From Streptomyces griseochromogenes (GTDB taxonomy: Bacteria > Actinomycetota > Actinomycetes > Streptomycetales > Streptomycetaceae), in contig NZ_CP016279.1 of the NCBI RefSeq assembly GCF_001542625.1, positions 8,122,001 to 8,186,000 on the forward strand: DNA of 64,000 nucleotides, in the 5' to 3' direction. Positions 15,640 to 24,308 of this stretch are shown piece after piece (within the stretch, counting starts at the first letter, position 1; every line of letters begins with the position of its first letter). Below the pieces are notes generated by a model that was given only the letters and a program-made list of their open reading frames with translations, was not told the origin of the DNA and ran no database searches. The translations under genes were made by a program, and so were the position numbers.

Positions 15640-17871
15640 TCACAGGGTTGCGGTGAGTTCGACGGGAACGCCGTTGAGGACCGCGTTGCCCGACAGCGGG
15701 TCGAGCAGGCTGCCGTCGAGGAGCTGGTTGACGTTGACACCGGGCTCCCGGACCGCATGGCTCATACGGGTCCCGGGGCGGTCGTGGCCCCAGCCGTGCG
15801 GGAGGCTCACCACTCCCGGCCGGACGCCGTTCGTGACCTCGGCGGGAGCGACCACTTCTCCCCCGGCCCCCGTCACGCGTACGTCGGCCCCGTCCCGCAC
15901 GCCCAGGCGCTCCGCGTCCTCGGGGTGGATGTGCAGGGTGCAGCGGTTGGAGCCGCCGGTGAGGGCGGGCACGTTGTGCATCCAGCTGTTGTTGGAGCGC
16001 AGATGGCGGCGGCCGACGAGGACGAGCCCGGCCGGACGTTCACCCAGGGCCTCGCGCAGCCGGGGCAGATCGCCGACGATCGGCTCGGGCAGCAGCTCGA
16101 CCTTGCCGCTCACGGTCTTCAGCGGCTGCGGCAGGCGGGGGCGCAGCGGGCCGAGGTCGATGCCGTGCGGGTGGGCGAGCAGCCGGTCCAGGGTGAGCCC
16201 CTCGGGCCGTACGCCGAAGCCGTCGCCGTAGGGGCCGAGGCGCAGCATCAGGTCGAGCCGGCGCTCGGGGCCGGTCTCCCCGGTGAGCTGTCCGGCGAGT
16301 TCCCGCGGGTCACGGCCGTACACCGGGGAGTGCGGCTCCTGGACGGCCTTGCCGAGGGTCTGGTCGATGACCATCGTGTCCACGGCGGCCGGGTCGGCAC
16401 CGTGCATCCCGGTGGCGGCGAGGATCAGCCGGGCGAGGATCTCGGTCTCGGCCATGCGACCGGGTTCGAGGGGGACGGCGGGGCGGCTGTAACGGACCTG
16501 GTTGCGCACGGCCAGGGTGTTGAAGGCGAAGTCGTGGTGCGGGCTCTGCGAGGGCGGGGGCGGCGGCAGCACGACGTCGGCGTGGCGCGAGGTCTCGTTG
16601 AGATAGGGGTCGACGCTGACCATGAAGTCCAGGGCGTCCAGGGCCTTGTCCAGACGCGCTCCGTCGGGGGCGGACAGCACCGGGTTGGCCGCGACCACGA
16701 TCAGCGCCCGGACGGATTCGCCCTCCGCGGTGGCGGTGTCGATCTCCTCGGCGAGCGTGGAGAGCGGCAACTCTCCCTTGGCCTCGGGGTGCTGACGTAC
16801 GCGGGAGTGCCAGCGGCCGAGCGCGAAGCCGCGGCCGGGGCCCGCCGGGCGGGGTGTCCTGTCGGTGGCGGCCTGCGGGAACAGGGCGCCGCCCGGCCGG
16901 TCCAGATTGCCGGTGAGGACGTTGAGGACGTCGACCAGCCAGCTCGCCAGGGTGCCGTGCGGGACGGTGCAGCTGCCGATGCGGGCGTAGACGGCGGCGG
17001 CGGGTGCGGCGGCGAGTTCGCGGGCGAGGGTGCGGATGAGGGCCGCGTCGACGTCACAGGCTCCGGCGACGGCCTCGGGGGTGAACTCCCGCAGGGCCTC
17101 CCGCACTTCCTGGACGCCTTGGACGTGCGGGGCGAGATCCCCTAGCCCGGTCAGGTCCTCCTCGAACAGCACGGTGGCCATCGCGGCGAGCAGCAGGGCG
17201 TCGGTGCCGGGGCGGATGGCGAGGTGCCGGTCGGCGAGCTTCGCGGTCCGGGTGCGGCGCGGGTCGACGACGGTGAGCCGGCCGCCGCGGGCCTTGAGGG
17301 CCTTGAGCTTGCCGGGGAAGTCGGGGGCGGTGCACAGACTGCCGTTGGACTCGAGCGGGTTGGCGCCGATCAGCAGCAGATGGCCGGTGTGGTCGAGGTC
17401 CGGCACCGGGATGGCGTTGGCGTCCCCGAACAGCAGCCCGCTGGAGACGTGCTTGGGCATCTGGTCGACCGTGGAGGCCGTGAACAGGCTGCGGGTGCGC
17501 AGCGCGGCGAGCAGCACCGGCGGGTAGAGCGCGCCGGCCATGGTGTGCACGTTGGGGTTGCCGAGGACGATACCGAGGGAGTCGGCGCCGTACCGCTCGA
17601 CGACCGGGCGCAGGCCCGCGGCGACCGCGTCGAAGGCCTCCTCCCAGGTGGCCTCGCGCAGGGCGCCGTCCTCGCGGACGAGCGGGGTGCGCAGCCGGTC
17701 GGGGTCGCCGTCGACGGCGCCGAAGGAGGCGCCCTTGGGGCAGATGAAGCCCTGGCTGAAGACGTCCTCCCGGTCACCGCGGGCGCCGGTGACACGGGTG
17801 CCCTCGATGGTGAGGGTCAGCCCGCAGGTGGCCTCGCACAGGGGGCAGACGCGCAGAGCGGTGCGGGACAC
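15640..17871 (-). CDS. Molybdopterin oxidoreductase (DMSO reductase/MopB family)
   Basis: This 743-residue catalytic subunit has an N-terminal [4Fe-4S] ligand set (CPLCEATCGL ... CPKG) and MGD-binding regions (NPLESNGSLC, LVVDPRRTRTAK-type segment). The C-terminal MGD-cap domain is at VRDGADVRVTGAGGEV. The GTG at 17871 follows GGGAGGACCC; a longer start at 17949 falls inside the operator. It has no twin-arginine signal, so it is cytoplasmic. No NADH- or ferredoxin-binding partner subunit is adjacent, so the electron route is unclear. It resembles assimilatory nitrate reductase/formate dehydrogenase-like enzymes of unknown substrate. Confidence 0.9.
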   Translation of the reverse strand: MSRTALRVCPLCEATCGLTLTIEGTRVTGARGDREDVFSQGFICPKGASFGAVDGDPDRLRTPLVREDGALREATWEEAFDAVAAGLRPVVERYGADSLGIVLGNPNVHTMAGALYPPVLLAALRTRSLFTASTVDQMPKHVSSGLLFGDANAIPVPDLDHTGHLLLIGANPLESNGSLCTAPDFPGKLKALKARGGRLTVVDPRRTRTAKLADRHLAIRPGTDALLLAAMATVLFEEDLTGLGDLAPHVQGVQEVREALREFTPEAVAGACDVDAALIRTLARELAAAPAAAVYARIGSCTVPHGTLASWLVDVLNVLTGNLDRPGGALFPQAATDRTPRPAGPGRGFALGRWHSRVRQHPEAKGELPLSTLAEEIDTATAEGESVRALIVVAANPVLSAPDGARLDKALDALDFMVSVDPYLNETSRHADVVLPPPPPSQSPHHDFAFNTLAVRNQVRYSRPAVPLEPGRMAETEILARLILAATGMHGADPAAVDTMVIDQTLGKAVQEPHSPVYGRDPRELAGQLTGETGPERRLDLMLRLGPYGDGFGVRPEGLTLDRLLAHPHGIDLGPLRPRLPQPLKTVSGKVELLPEPIVGDLPRLREALGERPAGLVLVGRRHLRSNNSWMHNVPALTGGSNRCTLHIHPEDAERLGVRDGADVRVTGAGGEVVAPAEVTNGVRPGVVSLPHGWGHDRPGTRMSHAVREPGVNVNQLLDGSLLDPLSGNAVLNGVPVELTATL

Positions 17872-17930
17872 GGGTCCTCCCGGAGGGTCGGCGGCGGTGC
17901 CGCGCGGGCACGGGCGAGCTCGGAGCCGAG

Positions 17931-17950
17931 CATACCGACCGGTAGGCATG
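17931..17950. promoter_or_regulatory. Palindromic operator upstream of molybdopterin oxidoreductase
   Basis: CATACCGACCGGTAGGCATG is symmetric at 16 of 20 positions and carries the ACCGACCGGT-like centre common to TetR sites. It lies between the tetR stop (17992) and the oxidoreductase start (17871), so the neighbouring TetR is the likely ligand. Confidence 0.55.
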
Positions 17951-17991
17951 GAGGGGAGCCCCTTGCGGCCTTTGCGAAGCCTCGGGAAGGC

Positions 17992-18609
17992 TCAGTCGAG
18001 CACGCGCCCCAGATAGGCGCGCAGCAGCTCCCGCGTCTCGTGGATGATCGCCTCGTCCCCCTGGGGATCGACCCGGAAGGCCAGTTGCACCAGGGTGTCC
18101 GCGCTCTCCACGGCGACGAGGAAGACGCGCCGCAGCTCCTCGTCGGGGGTGCGCCCGAGGTAGCCGGAGAGCAGGCCGGTGAGGCGATCGGCGACCCGGG
18201 TGTTGGGCTCGCCGTGCCGGACGCCGACCGGGATCTGGTTGCCGAAGTCCACGAGCGAGAAGCCGGGCGCGGTGCGCTTCATGCTCAGGTACTCGTCCAG
18301 TACGGCGTCCATGGCGGCCCGCCAGTCTCCCTGCCGTGCCCGCTTCAGCCGCTCGTTGACGCGCTCGGTGTACCGCTCCAGGTTGCGCTGGGCGAGGGCG
18401 TCGGCCATCTGCCGCTTGTTGCCGAAGAAGCGGTAGACCGATCCGATGGGCACCTCGGCGCGCAGGGCGACCGCCCGGGTGCTCAGGGCGTCGTAGCCGA
18501 CCTCGTCGAGGAGGTCGGCGCAGGCGTCGAGGATCCTGGTCAGCCGTTCGGCACTGCGTCGTTGGACGGGCGCGCGGCGAAGCGATGTCGCGTGGGGCAC
18601 GGGCTTCAT
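17992..18609 (-). CDS. TetR-family regulator
   Basis: The 205-residue product starts at ATG 18609 behind GGAAAGG. The helix-turn-helix is ALSTRAVALRAEVPIGSVYRFF, followed by NKRQMADALAQRN. The remaining helices form the ligand/dimer domain. It sits upstream of and codirectional with the molybdopterin oxidoreductase, with an operator-like palindrome in the gap, and so probably represses that enzyme. The ligand is unknown. Confidence 0.88.
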   Translation of the reverse strand: MKPVPHATSLRRAPVQRRSAERLTRILDACADLLDEVGYDALSTRAVALRAEVPIGSVYRFFGNKRQMADALAQRNLERYTERVNERLKRARQGDWRAAMDAVLDEYLSMKRTAPGFSLVDFGNQIPVGVRHGEPNTRVADRLTGLLSGYLGRTPDEELRRVFLVAVESADTLVQLAFRVDPQGDEAIIHETRELLRAYLGRVLD

Positions 18610-18673
18610 GATGCCTTTCCGCAGGGGACGGGTGAACCTCGCCCCCTGGTACGAAAAAGAATGGTCGGCACAC

Positions 18674-19306
18674 TCATCGGCCGGCGGTGCGGGTCGCGGT
18701 GGCCTTTCTGCCCGGGGCGGCTTTCCTGCCCGGGGCGGTCTCCCTGCCCGGAGCGGCTTTCCTGCCCGGGGCGGCCTTCCCGGAGGGCGGTGCGGCCGAT
18801 TCCGTCTCGGTGCCGGAGGCCGTGATGTCGGCGGTGCTCTCGACCGGCCGGCCGCGCACGGCCCACGCCGTCCCGTCGTCGGCGTACAGACGGGCGGTGA
18901 CGTGGTGGGTGCCGTGCGGGACGAGGCGGTCGGCCAGATGGCACTTGTACGCCCGCAGCCTGCTCACCAGGCGTCCGTCGACCAGGAGGTAGGCGAGCCC
19001 GCGCGCGGGGAGCGCCTTCGGCCGCGCGCCGGCCGACGAGAAGCGGTAGTGGCGCAGCGTCAGCAGGACGTCCCAGCCGCCGACGGGGTCCGGGGCCACC
19101 TCTATGGCGACCTCGGGCGCGTCCGCCTTCCCGACCTCCCGCAGGTGCCGGCCGGTGTCGTCCGTGTCGCCGAGGACCTTGCCCACCGGCGAGGGCGAGA
19201 CGGCACCCCCGTGCCCGTGCGCCCCGCCGGTCCCGCAACCCGCCGCTCCGAGCGGCAGCAGGACGCCGACCGCGAGCGCGGTGAGAGATCTGCGTGTCCA
19301 CGACAT
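18674..19306 (-). CDS. Lipoprotein with C-terminal APGRKA hexapeptide repeats
   Basis: This 210-residue protein has a lipobox signal peptide (LLPLGAAGC, lipidated Cys near residue 24). The central domain of about 120 residues contains [10 protein letters not shown] and [17 protein letters not shown], suggesting a beta-sandwich. The C-terminal tail of about 30 residues is built from APGRKA-type hexapeptides encoded by 18-nt tandem repeats and is strongly basic, so it may bind wall polymers. The start at ATG 19306 ([14 protein letters not shown]) is chosen for the signal peptide. It is divergent from hmgA. Function is not recognised. Confidence 0.78.
   Translation of the reverse strand: MSWTRRSLTALAVGVLLPLGAAGCGTGGAHGHGGAVSPSPVGKVLGDTDDTGRHLREVGKADAPEVAIEVAPDPVGGWDVLLTLRHYRFSSAGARPKALPARGLAYLLVDGRLVSRLRAYKCHLADRLVPHGTHHVTARLYADDGTAWAVRGRPVESTADITASGTETESAAPPSGKAAPGRKAAPGRETAPGRKAAPGRKATATRTAGR
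18702..18773. repeat. Four 18-nt tandem repeats inside the lipoprotein gene
   Basis: Four copies of GCTTTCCTGCCCGGGGCG-like units lie at 18702, 18720, 18738 and 18756, each with 0-4 mismatches, with a partial fifth unit beyond. Each encodes one APGRKA hexapeptide in the minus-strand protein, so copy-number change keeps the frame. Confidence 0.85.
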
Positions 19307-19412
19307 GATCGGGAGCCTAGGACAACGCGTCGGCGTCCGAATCCCCCTGAAGTCTTGTTCTCGCCCTACCACAGAGGGAGGACCGGGGACCCTCTTGCGC
19401 CCGCCCCGACTC

Positions 19413-19436
19413 ATTCCTACGGTGTTGCATAGGAAT
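19413..19436. promoter_or_regulatory. Inverted repeat immediately upstream of hmgA
   Basis: ATTCCTA (19413-19419) and TAGGAAT (19430-19436) are perfect 7-bp arms separated by 10 nt, ending 21 bp before the hmgA ATG. The position is suited to repression of hmgA. The GntR-family protein encoded just downstream of hmgA is the obvious candidate ligand. Confidence 0.55.
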
Positions 19437-19457
19437 CAGGAGCGCAAGGGAGCGATC

Positions 19458-20774
19458 ATGAGCGGGGACGCACGGAAGACCGCCGAGGGACTGTCGTATC
19501 TCTCCGGGTTCGGCAACGAACACGCCTCGGAGGCGGTGCCGGGCGCCCTGCCCGAGGGCCGCAACTCGCCGCAGCGCGCGCCGCTCGGCCTCTACGCGGA
19601 GCAGCTGAGCGGCACGGCGTTCACCGAGCCGCGGTCCCACAACCGCCGCTCCTGGCTGTACCGCATCCGCCCGTCGGCCGCGCACCCGGCGTTCGTCCGC
19701 ACCGAGAACGGCGCGATCCGTACGGCGCCCTTCACCGAGACGGTGCCCGACCCCAACCGGTTGCGCTGGAACCCGCTGCCCGAGCCGCCGTCCGGCACGG
19801 ACTTCCTGGCGGGCCTGTGGACCCTGGGGGGCAACGGCGACGCGACCCAGCGCACCGGCATGGCGGTGCACCTGTATCACGCGAACTCCTCCATGGAGCG
19901 GGTGTTCAGCAATGCCGACGGGGAGCTGCTGATCGTGCCGGAGCGCGGCGGGCTGCTGCTGCACACCGAGTTCGGCCGGCTCCATGCGGAGCCCGCCGAG
20001 GTGGCGTTGATCCCGCGCGGGGTGCGCTTCCGTGTGGAGCTGCTCGACGCCTCCGCCCGGGGATATGTGTGCGAGAACTACGGGGCGCCCTTCCAGCTCC
20101 CCGACCTCGGGCCCATCGGCGCCAACGGACTCGCCAACGCCCGGGACTTCCGGGCGCCGGTCGCCGGGTACGAGGACGTGGAGGGGCCGGTGGAGGTGGT
20201 GAACAAGTTCTGCGGCAACCTCTGGACGGCGACGTACGACCACTCGCCGCTCGATGTGGTCGCCTGGCACGGAAACCATGTGCCGTACGTCTACGACCTG
20301 CGCCGTTTCAATGTGATCGGCACCATCTCCTACGACCACCCGGATCCGTCGATCTTCACGGTCCTGACCTCCCCGTCGGACACCCCGGGCCTGGCCGGCG
20401 TCGACTTCGTGGTCTTCGCCCCACGCTGGCTGGTGGGCGAGGACACCTTCCGGCCGCCGTACTTCCACCGGAACGTGATGAGCGAGTACATGGGCCTCGT
20501 CGAGGGCGCCTACGACGCCAAGGCGGAGGGCTTCGTGCCGGGCGGCGGCTCGCTGCACAACATGATGTCCGCGCACGGCCCGGACCGGGAGACCTTCGAG
20601 CGGGCGAGCGCCGCCGAGCTGCGGCCGCAGAAGATCGACGACGGACTGGCGTTCATGTTCGAGACCCGCTGGCCGGTGACGCTCGCCCCGCACGCGGCAC
20701 GGGCGGACCATCTCCAGCAGGGCTACGACGGTGTGTGGCAGGGACTCGAACGTCACTTCCGGCCGTTGCACTAG
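19458..20774 (+). CDS. hmgA: Homogentisate 1,2-dioxygenase
   Basis: This 438-residue non-haem Fe(II) enzyme of tyrosine/phenylalanine degradation opens the homogentisate ring to maleylacetoacetate. The N-terminal signature [13 protein letters not shown] is distinctive. Iron ligands are in [11 protein letters not shown] (His, Glu) and [15 protein letters not shown] (His). Length matches the family. ATG 19458 follows AAGGGAGCGATC. The gene is followed after 27 bp by a GntR/HutC-type regulator. Fumarylacetoacetase and HPPD genes are not in this window. Confidence 0.97.
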   Translation: MSGDARKTAEGLSYLSGFGNEHASEAVPGALPEGRNSPQRAPLGLYAEQLSGTAFTEPRSHNRRSWLYRIRPSAAHPAFVRTENGAIRTAPFTETVPDPNRLRWNPLPEPPSGTDFLAGLWTLGGNGDATQRTGMAVHLYHANSSMERVFSNADGELLIVPERGGLLLHTEFGRLHAEPAEVALIPRGVRFRVELLDASARGYVCENYGAPFQLPDLGPIGANGLANARDFRAPVAGYEDVEGPVEVVNKFCGNLWTATYDHSPLDVVAWHGNHVPYVYDLRRFNVIGTISYDHPDPSIFTVLTSPSDTPGLAGVDFVVFAPRWLVGEDTFRPPYFHRNVMSEYMGLVEGAYDAKAEGFVPGGGSLHNMMSAHGPDRETFERASAAELRPQKIDDGLAFMFETRWPVTLAPHAARADHLQQGYDGVWQGLERHFRPLH

Positions 20775-20801
20775 CCGGTCCCGACAGGTACGGATAGCCG
20801 C

Positions 20802-21548
20802 GTGACCTCCTTCGCTCCGGATTCGATCGTCCTGAACCGCAAGTTGCCCCTGTGGTACCAGGTGTCGCAGTCGCTGCGCGCCTCGATACTCGGCCGTTCT
20901 CCGCGGGACCCGCTGCGGCTGCCCACCGAGGAGCAGCTGGCGGAGCACTACGGGGTCAGCGTGCTGACCATGCGGCAGGCGCTGAAGGAGCTGGAGGACG
21001 AGGGGCTGATCAGCCGGCACCGGCGGCGCGGCACGTTCATCGAGCCCGGGGTGCGCCGCGGGGCTCCCGTGCGGCTGCTCGGCTCGGTGGACGCGATCGT
21101 GGCCCAGCAGTCCGGCATGACGACCGAGCTGCTGGCCCACGGCCGCGCCCCCGTGCCGACCGATCTCGCCGAGTACTTCCCGGACCTCGCGGAGGTGGCG
21201 ACGTACCACCGCCTGCGCAGCGACGAGAAGACCGGCGAGCCGACCAATCACGCCGTCAACCACGTACGTCCCGAACTCTCCGCGCGCATCGACCTGGACG
21301 ACCTGGTCCGCTGGCCGATGACGAAGGTGCTGCGGGACGTGGCCGGGGCGGACATCAGCCGGATCACGGACACCGTGGAGGCAAGGCTCGCCGACCCCGA
21401 CACCGCACGGCTGCTGCGCGTGCCGCTGCTCAGCCCGATCCTGCACTACACGGGCGTGACGTACGACACCGAGGGCCGGGTGCTCGACGTGGCCGTCATC
21501 CACTACCGGGGCGACCGCTTCTCCTTCACGGTGACGCTGGACGCGTGA
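20802..21548 (+). CDS. GntR-family (HutC/UTRA) regulator
   Basis: The 248-residue product starts at GTG 20802. An N-terminal GntR winged helix (LRLPTEEQLAEHYGVSVLTM, then RRGTFI) is joined to a UTRA ligand domain ending LDVAVIHYRGDRFSFTVTLD, the usual UTRA C terminus. It lies 27 bp after hmgA on the same strand, so it is probably cotranscribed. It likely responds to an aromatic catabolite such as homogentisate, by analogy to catabolic operons; this is inference. Confidence 0.9.
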   Translation: MTSFAPDSIVLNRKLPLWYQVSQSLRASILGRSPRDPLRLPTEEQLAEHYGVSVLTMRQALKELEDEGLISRHRRRGTFIEPGVRRGAPVRLLGSVDAIVAQQSGMTTELLAHGRAPVPTDLAEYFPDLAEVATYHRLRSDEKTGEPTNHAVNHVRPELSARIDLDDLVRWPMTKVLRDVAGADISRITDTVEARLADPDTARLLRVPLLSPILHYTGVTYDTEGRVLDVAVIHYRGDRFSFTVTLDA

Positions 21549-21620
21549 GCGCTCCACCGGGAGTGCCGCGACGCAAGGTGCCGCGATGTGCCGTTGGTCG
21601 TCTGCGGCCACGTGGTGGCG

Positions 21621-21676
21621 GGTCGCGCCCCGCGGCGGATTCGCCGATCGAGCGCAGCCCCGCGCCCGTTCGGGGC
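21621..21676. repeat. Streptomyces intergenic repeat (REP-like), copy 2
   Basis: GGTCGCGCCCC..GCGGCGGA..CAGCCCCGCGCCCGTTCGGGGC matches the core of 9747-9803 with the same terminal hairpin. It lies in the gap between the GntR gene and the type ISP-like gene. Confidence 0.6.
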
Positions 21677-21687
21677 ACTGCCGTACC

Positions 21688-22851
21688 ATGCCCAGCGTGA
21701 CGCACGACGACGCTCCGCTGCTCGCGGACCTCATGCCGTGGTCCGTCGCACCTCTGCGGCCGGGCCGTGCCTGGCCGACGGCACCCGACCCGGCGTCCCT
21801 GAAGGCCCGCTGGGAGGCCCTGCTGAAGGCCGAAGGGCCGGACCGGGAGGCCCTGTTCGAGCCGACCCGCGCCCGTACGCCGCACTCGTCGGTGGGCCAG
21901 CTGCCCGGCCAGCCGACCGGCACGGAGCGGCTGGCACGCGCCGAGGGCCCCTGCGCGGAGCCGGTACGCGTGCTGACGGCGCCGTTCGACGAACAGTGGC
22001 TGATCCCGGACCACCGGCTGATCGACACGGCCCGCCCGGAGCTGTGGCGGGTGGCGGACGAACGGCAGGTGTTCGTGGTCGAGACGGGCACGGAGACGCC
22101 CGAGGAGCCCCCCGTGCTGGCGACTTCCCTGCTGCCCACCCTCCGCACCGGCCGCATCCGTCCCCTGTACCGCCGCCCGGGCGGCACGGAACCGAACCTG
22201 GCGCCGGGCCTGCTGGACCATCTCTCGGCCCGTCTGGGCGAGCGCCCCGCCCCGTCGGACGTCCTGGCCTGGATCCTGGCCACGATCCGCCCCGACCTCA
22301 CCGTCCCGCTCACCGAGGACGCCGGACTCTGGTCCCGGGGCGTCGAGTCGGGCCGCCGCATGCTGTGGCTGATGCGCCGCGACGGCGAGCGCCCGAAGCT
22401 GCCGGGCGGCCGCCGCCCCTACGTCCGCGCGCCCCTGCCCCGCACCCCCCTGACCCTCCACTACGACCGCGACGAGGAGACCCTCCACCTGGACGAGGGC
22501 CGCATCTCCCCCGTGCCGCCCGAGGCCTGGGACCACGAAGTGGCCGGAGTCCGCGTCCTGGAGGCCTGGTTCGCGACCCGCGCGACCCCGGCCGAGCCCG
22601 GCACCCTGGCCGCGATCCGCCCCGCGACCTGGCCGCAGGCCTGGACCTCGGAGCTGCTGGAACTGATCACGGTCCTGACCCTGCTGGCTGAACCGCGGCC
22701 CCGGCTGACGGAGGTGAAGGCGACCTCACCGATCACGAGGGCCGGCCTCCAGCGGGCGGGCGTGCTCCCCGTCCCGGCGTCGGCCCGCCGCCCGGCCTCG
22801 GTCCTCGACCACCAGGAGGAGGGGCCGGAGGGCCAGTTCGCCCTGCTCTAG
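21688..22851 (+). CDS. Stand-alone type ISP specificity (target-recognition)-like domain protein
   Basis: The 387-residue product resembles the C-terminal specificity domain of type ISP restriction-modification enzymes. It has the distinctive FDEQWLIPDHRLIDTARPEL and GRIRPLYRRPGGTEPNLAPG segments, and later RISPVPPEAWDHEVAGVRVL and WPQAWTSELLELITVLTLLA. The nuclease, helicase and methyltransferase (NPPY-type) modules of the full ~1600-residue enzyme are absent and not encoded next door. ATG 21688 is the likely start; GTG 21700 is possible. Such single-domain proteins seem common in Streptomyces, and their role is unknown. The 3' end overlaps the convergent gene by 4 bp. Confidence 0.75.
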   Translation: MPSVTHDDAPLLADLMPWSVAPLRPGRAWPTAPDPASLKARWEALLKAEGPDREALFEPTRARTPHSSVGQLPGQPTGTERLARAEGPCAEPVRVLTAPFDEQWLIPDHRLIDTARPELWRVADERQVFVVETGTETPEEPPVLATSLLPTLRTGRIRPLYRRPGGTEPNLAPGLLDHLSARLGERPAPSDVLAWILATIRPDLTVPLTEDAGLWSRGVESGRRMLWLMRRDGERPKLPGGRRPYVRAPLPRTPLTLHYDRDEETLHLDEGRISPVPPEAWDHEVAGVRVLEAWFATRATPAEPGTLAAIRPATWPQAWTSELLELITVLTLLAEPRPRLTEVKATSPITRAGLQRAGVLPVPASARRPASVLDHQEEGPEGQFALL

Positions 22852-23390
22852 GAGCGGCCCCGCAGGGCTGCCTCAAGGCGCGCGATGTCTTCCGCGTCCT
22901 TCGCACGGCGCGGCCGGGAAGGGTCCCACACGGGCATCATGCGCTTGATCTCGATCTGGGCGCGCGGGCCGACGATCGGCGCCTCCAGCGCGCCGATACG
23001 GCCGGGCTCCGCGTCGAGCAGGCCTTCGGGCCAGGGGGTTCCGGCCCAGGGCCCGCCCGCGACCGTGATGCGGCCCTCGGTGTCCTGGGCGAGCAGGGTG
23101 AAGCTGGTGTCCAGGCCGTCCTTGACGAAGTCGAGCTGGAGGTCGGGGGGCGGTCCGGGGACGGGCCGGTGGCCGAGCCGGGTGAGGATCCCCTCCAGGG
23201 GCGCCGCGTCCCGCGCCCGGGCGAACCAGTCGATGTCGGCGTGGTCGCGCGTGACCTCCCCGAGGAAGAAGTCCATGGCCCAGCCGCCACGCAGCCACAG
23301 CGAAACCCCGCGGTCACGCGCGGCCCGAAGAACCTCCGCGATCACGTCGAGCTGACACCGAACACGCTCCTGTTCCACCGAGGCCCCCAT
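22848..23390 (-). CDS. Nucleotidyltransferase of the aminoglycoside/lincosamide ANT type
   Basis: This 180-residue protein has the ANT(2'')/LinB-like signature GGWAMDFFLGEVTRDHADID. The GGW motif and the DxD-like metal site (HADIDWF) are followed by a later basic segment (IEIKRMMPVWDPSRPR). Family members adenylylate aminoglycosides or lincosamides, but many chromosomal actinobacterial homologues are untested. ATG 23390 (MGASVEQERVR) is chosen because the upstream extension is Cys/Arg-rich without a ribosome site. No resistance context is present other than the ABC exporter 0.9 kb away. Confidence 0.8.
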   Translation of the reverse strand: MGASVEQERVRCQLDVIAEVLRAARDRGVSLWLRGGWAMDFFLGEVTRDHADIDWFARARDAAPLEGILTRLGHRPVPGPPPDLQLDFVKDGLDTSFTLLAQDTEGRITVAGGPWAGTPWPEGLLDAEPGRIGALEAPIVGPRAQIEIKRMMPVWDPSRPRRAKDAEDIARLEAALRGRS

Positions 23391-23509
23391 CGCCGTCAAG
23401 CCGGTCTCACCACAACTCCCCGAGGGCATGGGGCAGTTCCGATACACGGCACCGCCGCGTGGGCGCGACCAGCCGCACACCACCACCCGCACCCGCCGAA
23501 CCGGCCGGG

Positions 23510-24220
23510 CTAGCGCGGCGCGAATCCGTCCAGAACCCGTTCCAACGCCCGCTCGAAGACCGCCTCCAGATCGACCGGTCCCGGGTCCTCGCTGAACGCC
23601 GCGGCCATCCTCGGGTACGCCCCCGAGGCAATCCGCCCGCCCAGGTAGGCGATGCGCACCGCGTTCTCCTCACCTTCCGACCAGGGCAGCGCGCGCACGC
23701 GCTCGGCCGTGTCGAGTTCGTTGCGCACGTAGGCGGTCACGACGCCGTTCAGCATGGCGATCAGTTCGAGCTTGGTGCCGTAGGACGCCTCCATCGGGTC
23801 CAGGCACACCAGGCAGTGCTCCAGATAGCGCAGAGCGTGCGGGCTGAAGCCGTAGACCGGGGACATCAGACGCGGCACCCAGGTGTGCCGGTACATCAGC
23901 GCCCGCGTCTCGTGCGCCACCCGGAGCAGGTCCGCCCGCCAGTCCCCGCTCGGCTCCCACGGGACGTGCTCCGCGCTGACCGCGTCCACCATCAGCTCGT
24001 ACAGGTCCTCCTTGCGCGGGACGTAGTTGTACAGCGACATGGTGCCGCAGCCCAGCTCGGCCGCGACGTGCCGCATCGACACCGCGTCGAGCCCCTCGGC
24101 GTCGGCGATCCGGACGGCCGCGGCCGCGATGTCGTCGCGCGTGTACGCCGGCTTCGGGCCCCGGCCCGTGCGCTCGGGACGTGCCCAGATCACTTCGGGG
24201 ACGGCCCCTCGGACTGCCAT
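23510..24220 (-). CDS. TetR-family regulator of the adjacent ABC exporter
   Basis: The 236-residue product has a TetR DNA-binding domain (GLDAVSMRHVAAELGCGTMS, then LYNYVPRKEDLYELMVD) and a TetR_C_1-type C-terminal domain as in drug-exporter repressors. ATG 24220 follows GAGGTGATGATCG. It is divergent from an ABC transporter operon. Two copies of a TACGTAC palindrome lie between and within the genes, strongly suggesting it represses the exporter and itself. The ligand is probably the exported compound. Confidence 0.9.
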   Translation of the reverse strand: MAVRGAVPEVIWARPERTGRGPKPAYTRDDIAAAAVRIADAEGLDAVSMRHVAAELGCGTMSLYNYVPRKEDLYELMVDAVSAEHVPWEPSGDWRADLLRVAHETRALMYRHTWVPRLMSPVYGFSPHALRYLEHCLVCLDPMEASYGTKLELIAMLNGVVTAYVRNELDTAERVRALPWSEGEENAVRIAYLGGRIASGAYPRMAAAFSEDPGPVDLEAVFERALERVLDGFAPR

Positions 24221-24248
24221 CGATCATCACCTCGACCTCCATCCTAGT

Positions 24249-24308
24249 TACGTACAGCGTACGTAGTCGTGTATGGTCACCGCATGACTACTACGTACGC
24301 TGTACTTA
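24249..24308. promoter_or_regulatory. Double TACGTAC operator and leaderless promoter of the ABC exporter
   Basis: O1 is TACGTAC-AGC-GTACGTA (24249-24265, perfect 7-bp arms). O2 is TACGTAC-GCT-GTACTTA (24292-24308), with centres 43 bp apart. O2 lies inside the first codons of the ABC gene. TTACGT (24248) and TATGGT (24272-24277, 18-nt spacer) form a candidate promoter whose start would fall at the ATG (24284), giving a leaderless mRNA. Confidence 0.7.

Noticed and set aside
15410..15643. A small minus-strand frame (MTWSIHGDGSTTFM) overlapping the oxidoreductase stop by GTGA
   Set aside because: The first ~35 residues look plausible, but the remainder becomes Gly/Arg/Ala-rich and no family is recognisable. 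No ribosome site of its own; evidence is too weak to call a gene.
19317..22361. A 1014-residue minus-strand open frame
   Set aside because: It is antisense to hmgA, the GntR gene and the ISP-like gene. It is Arg/His/Gly-rich and featureless.
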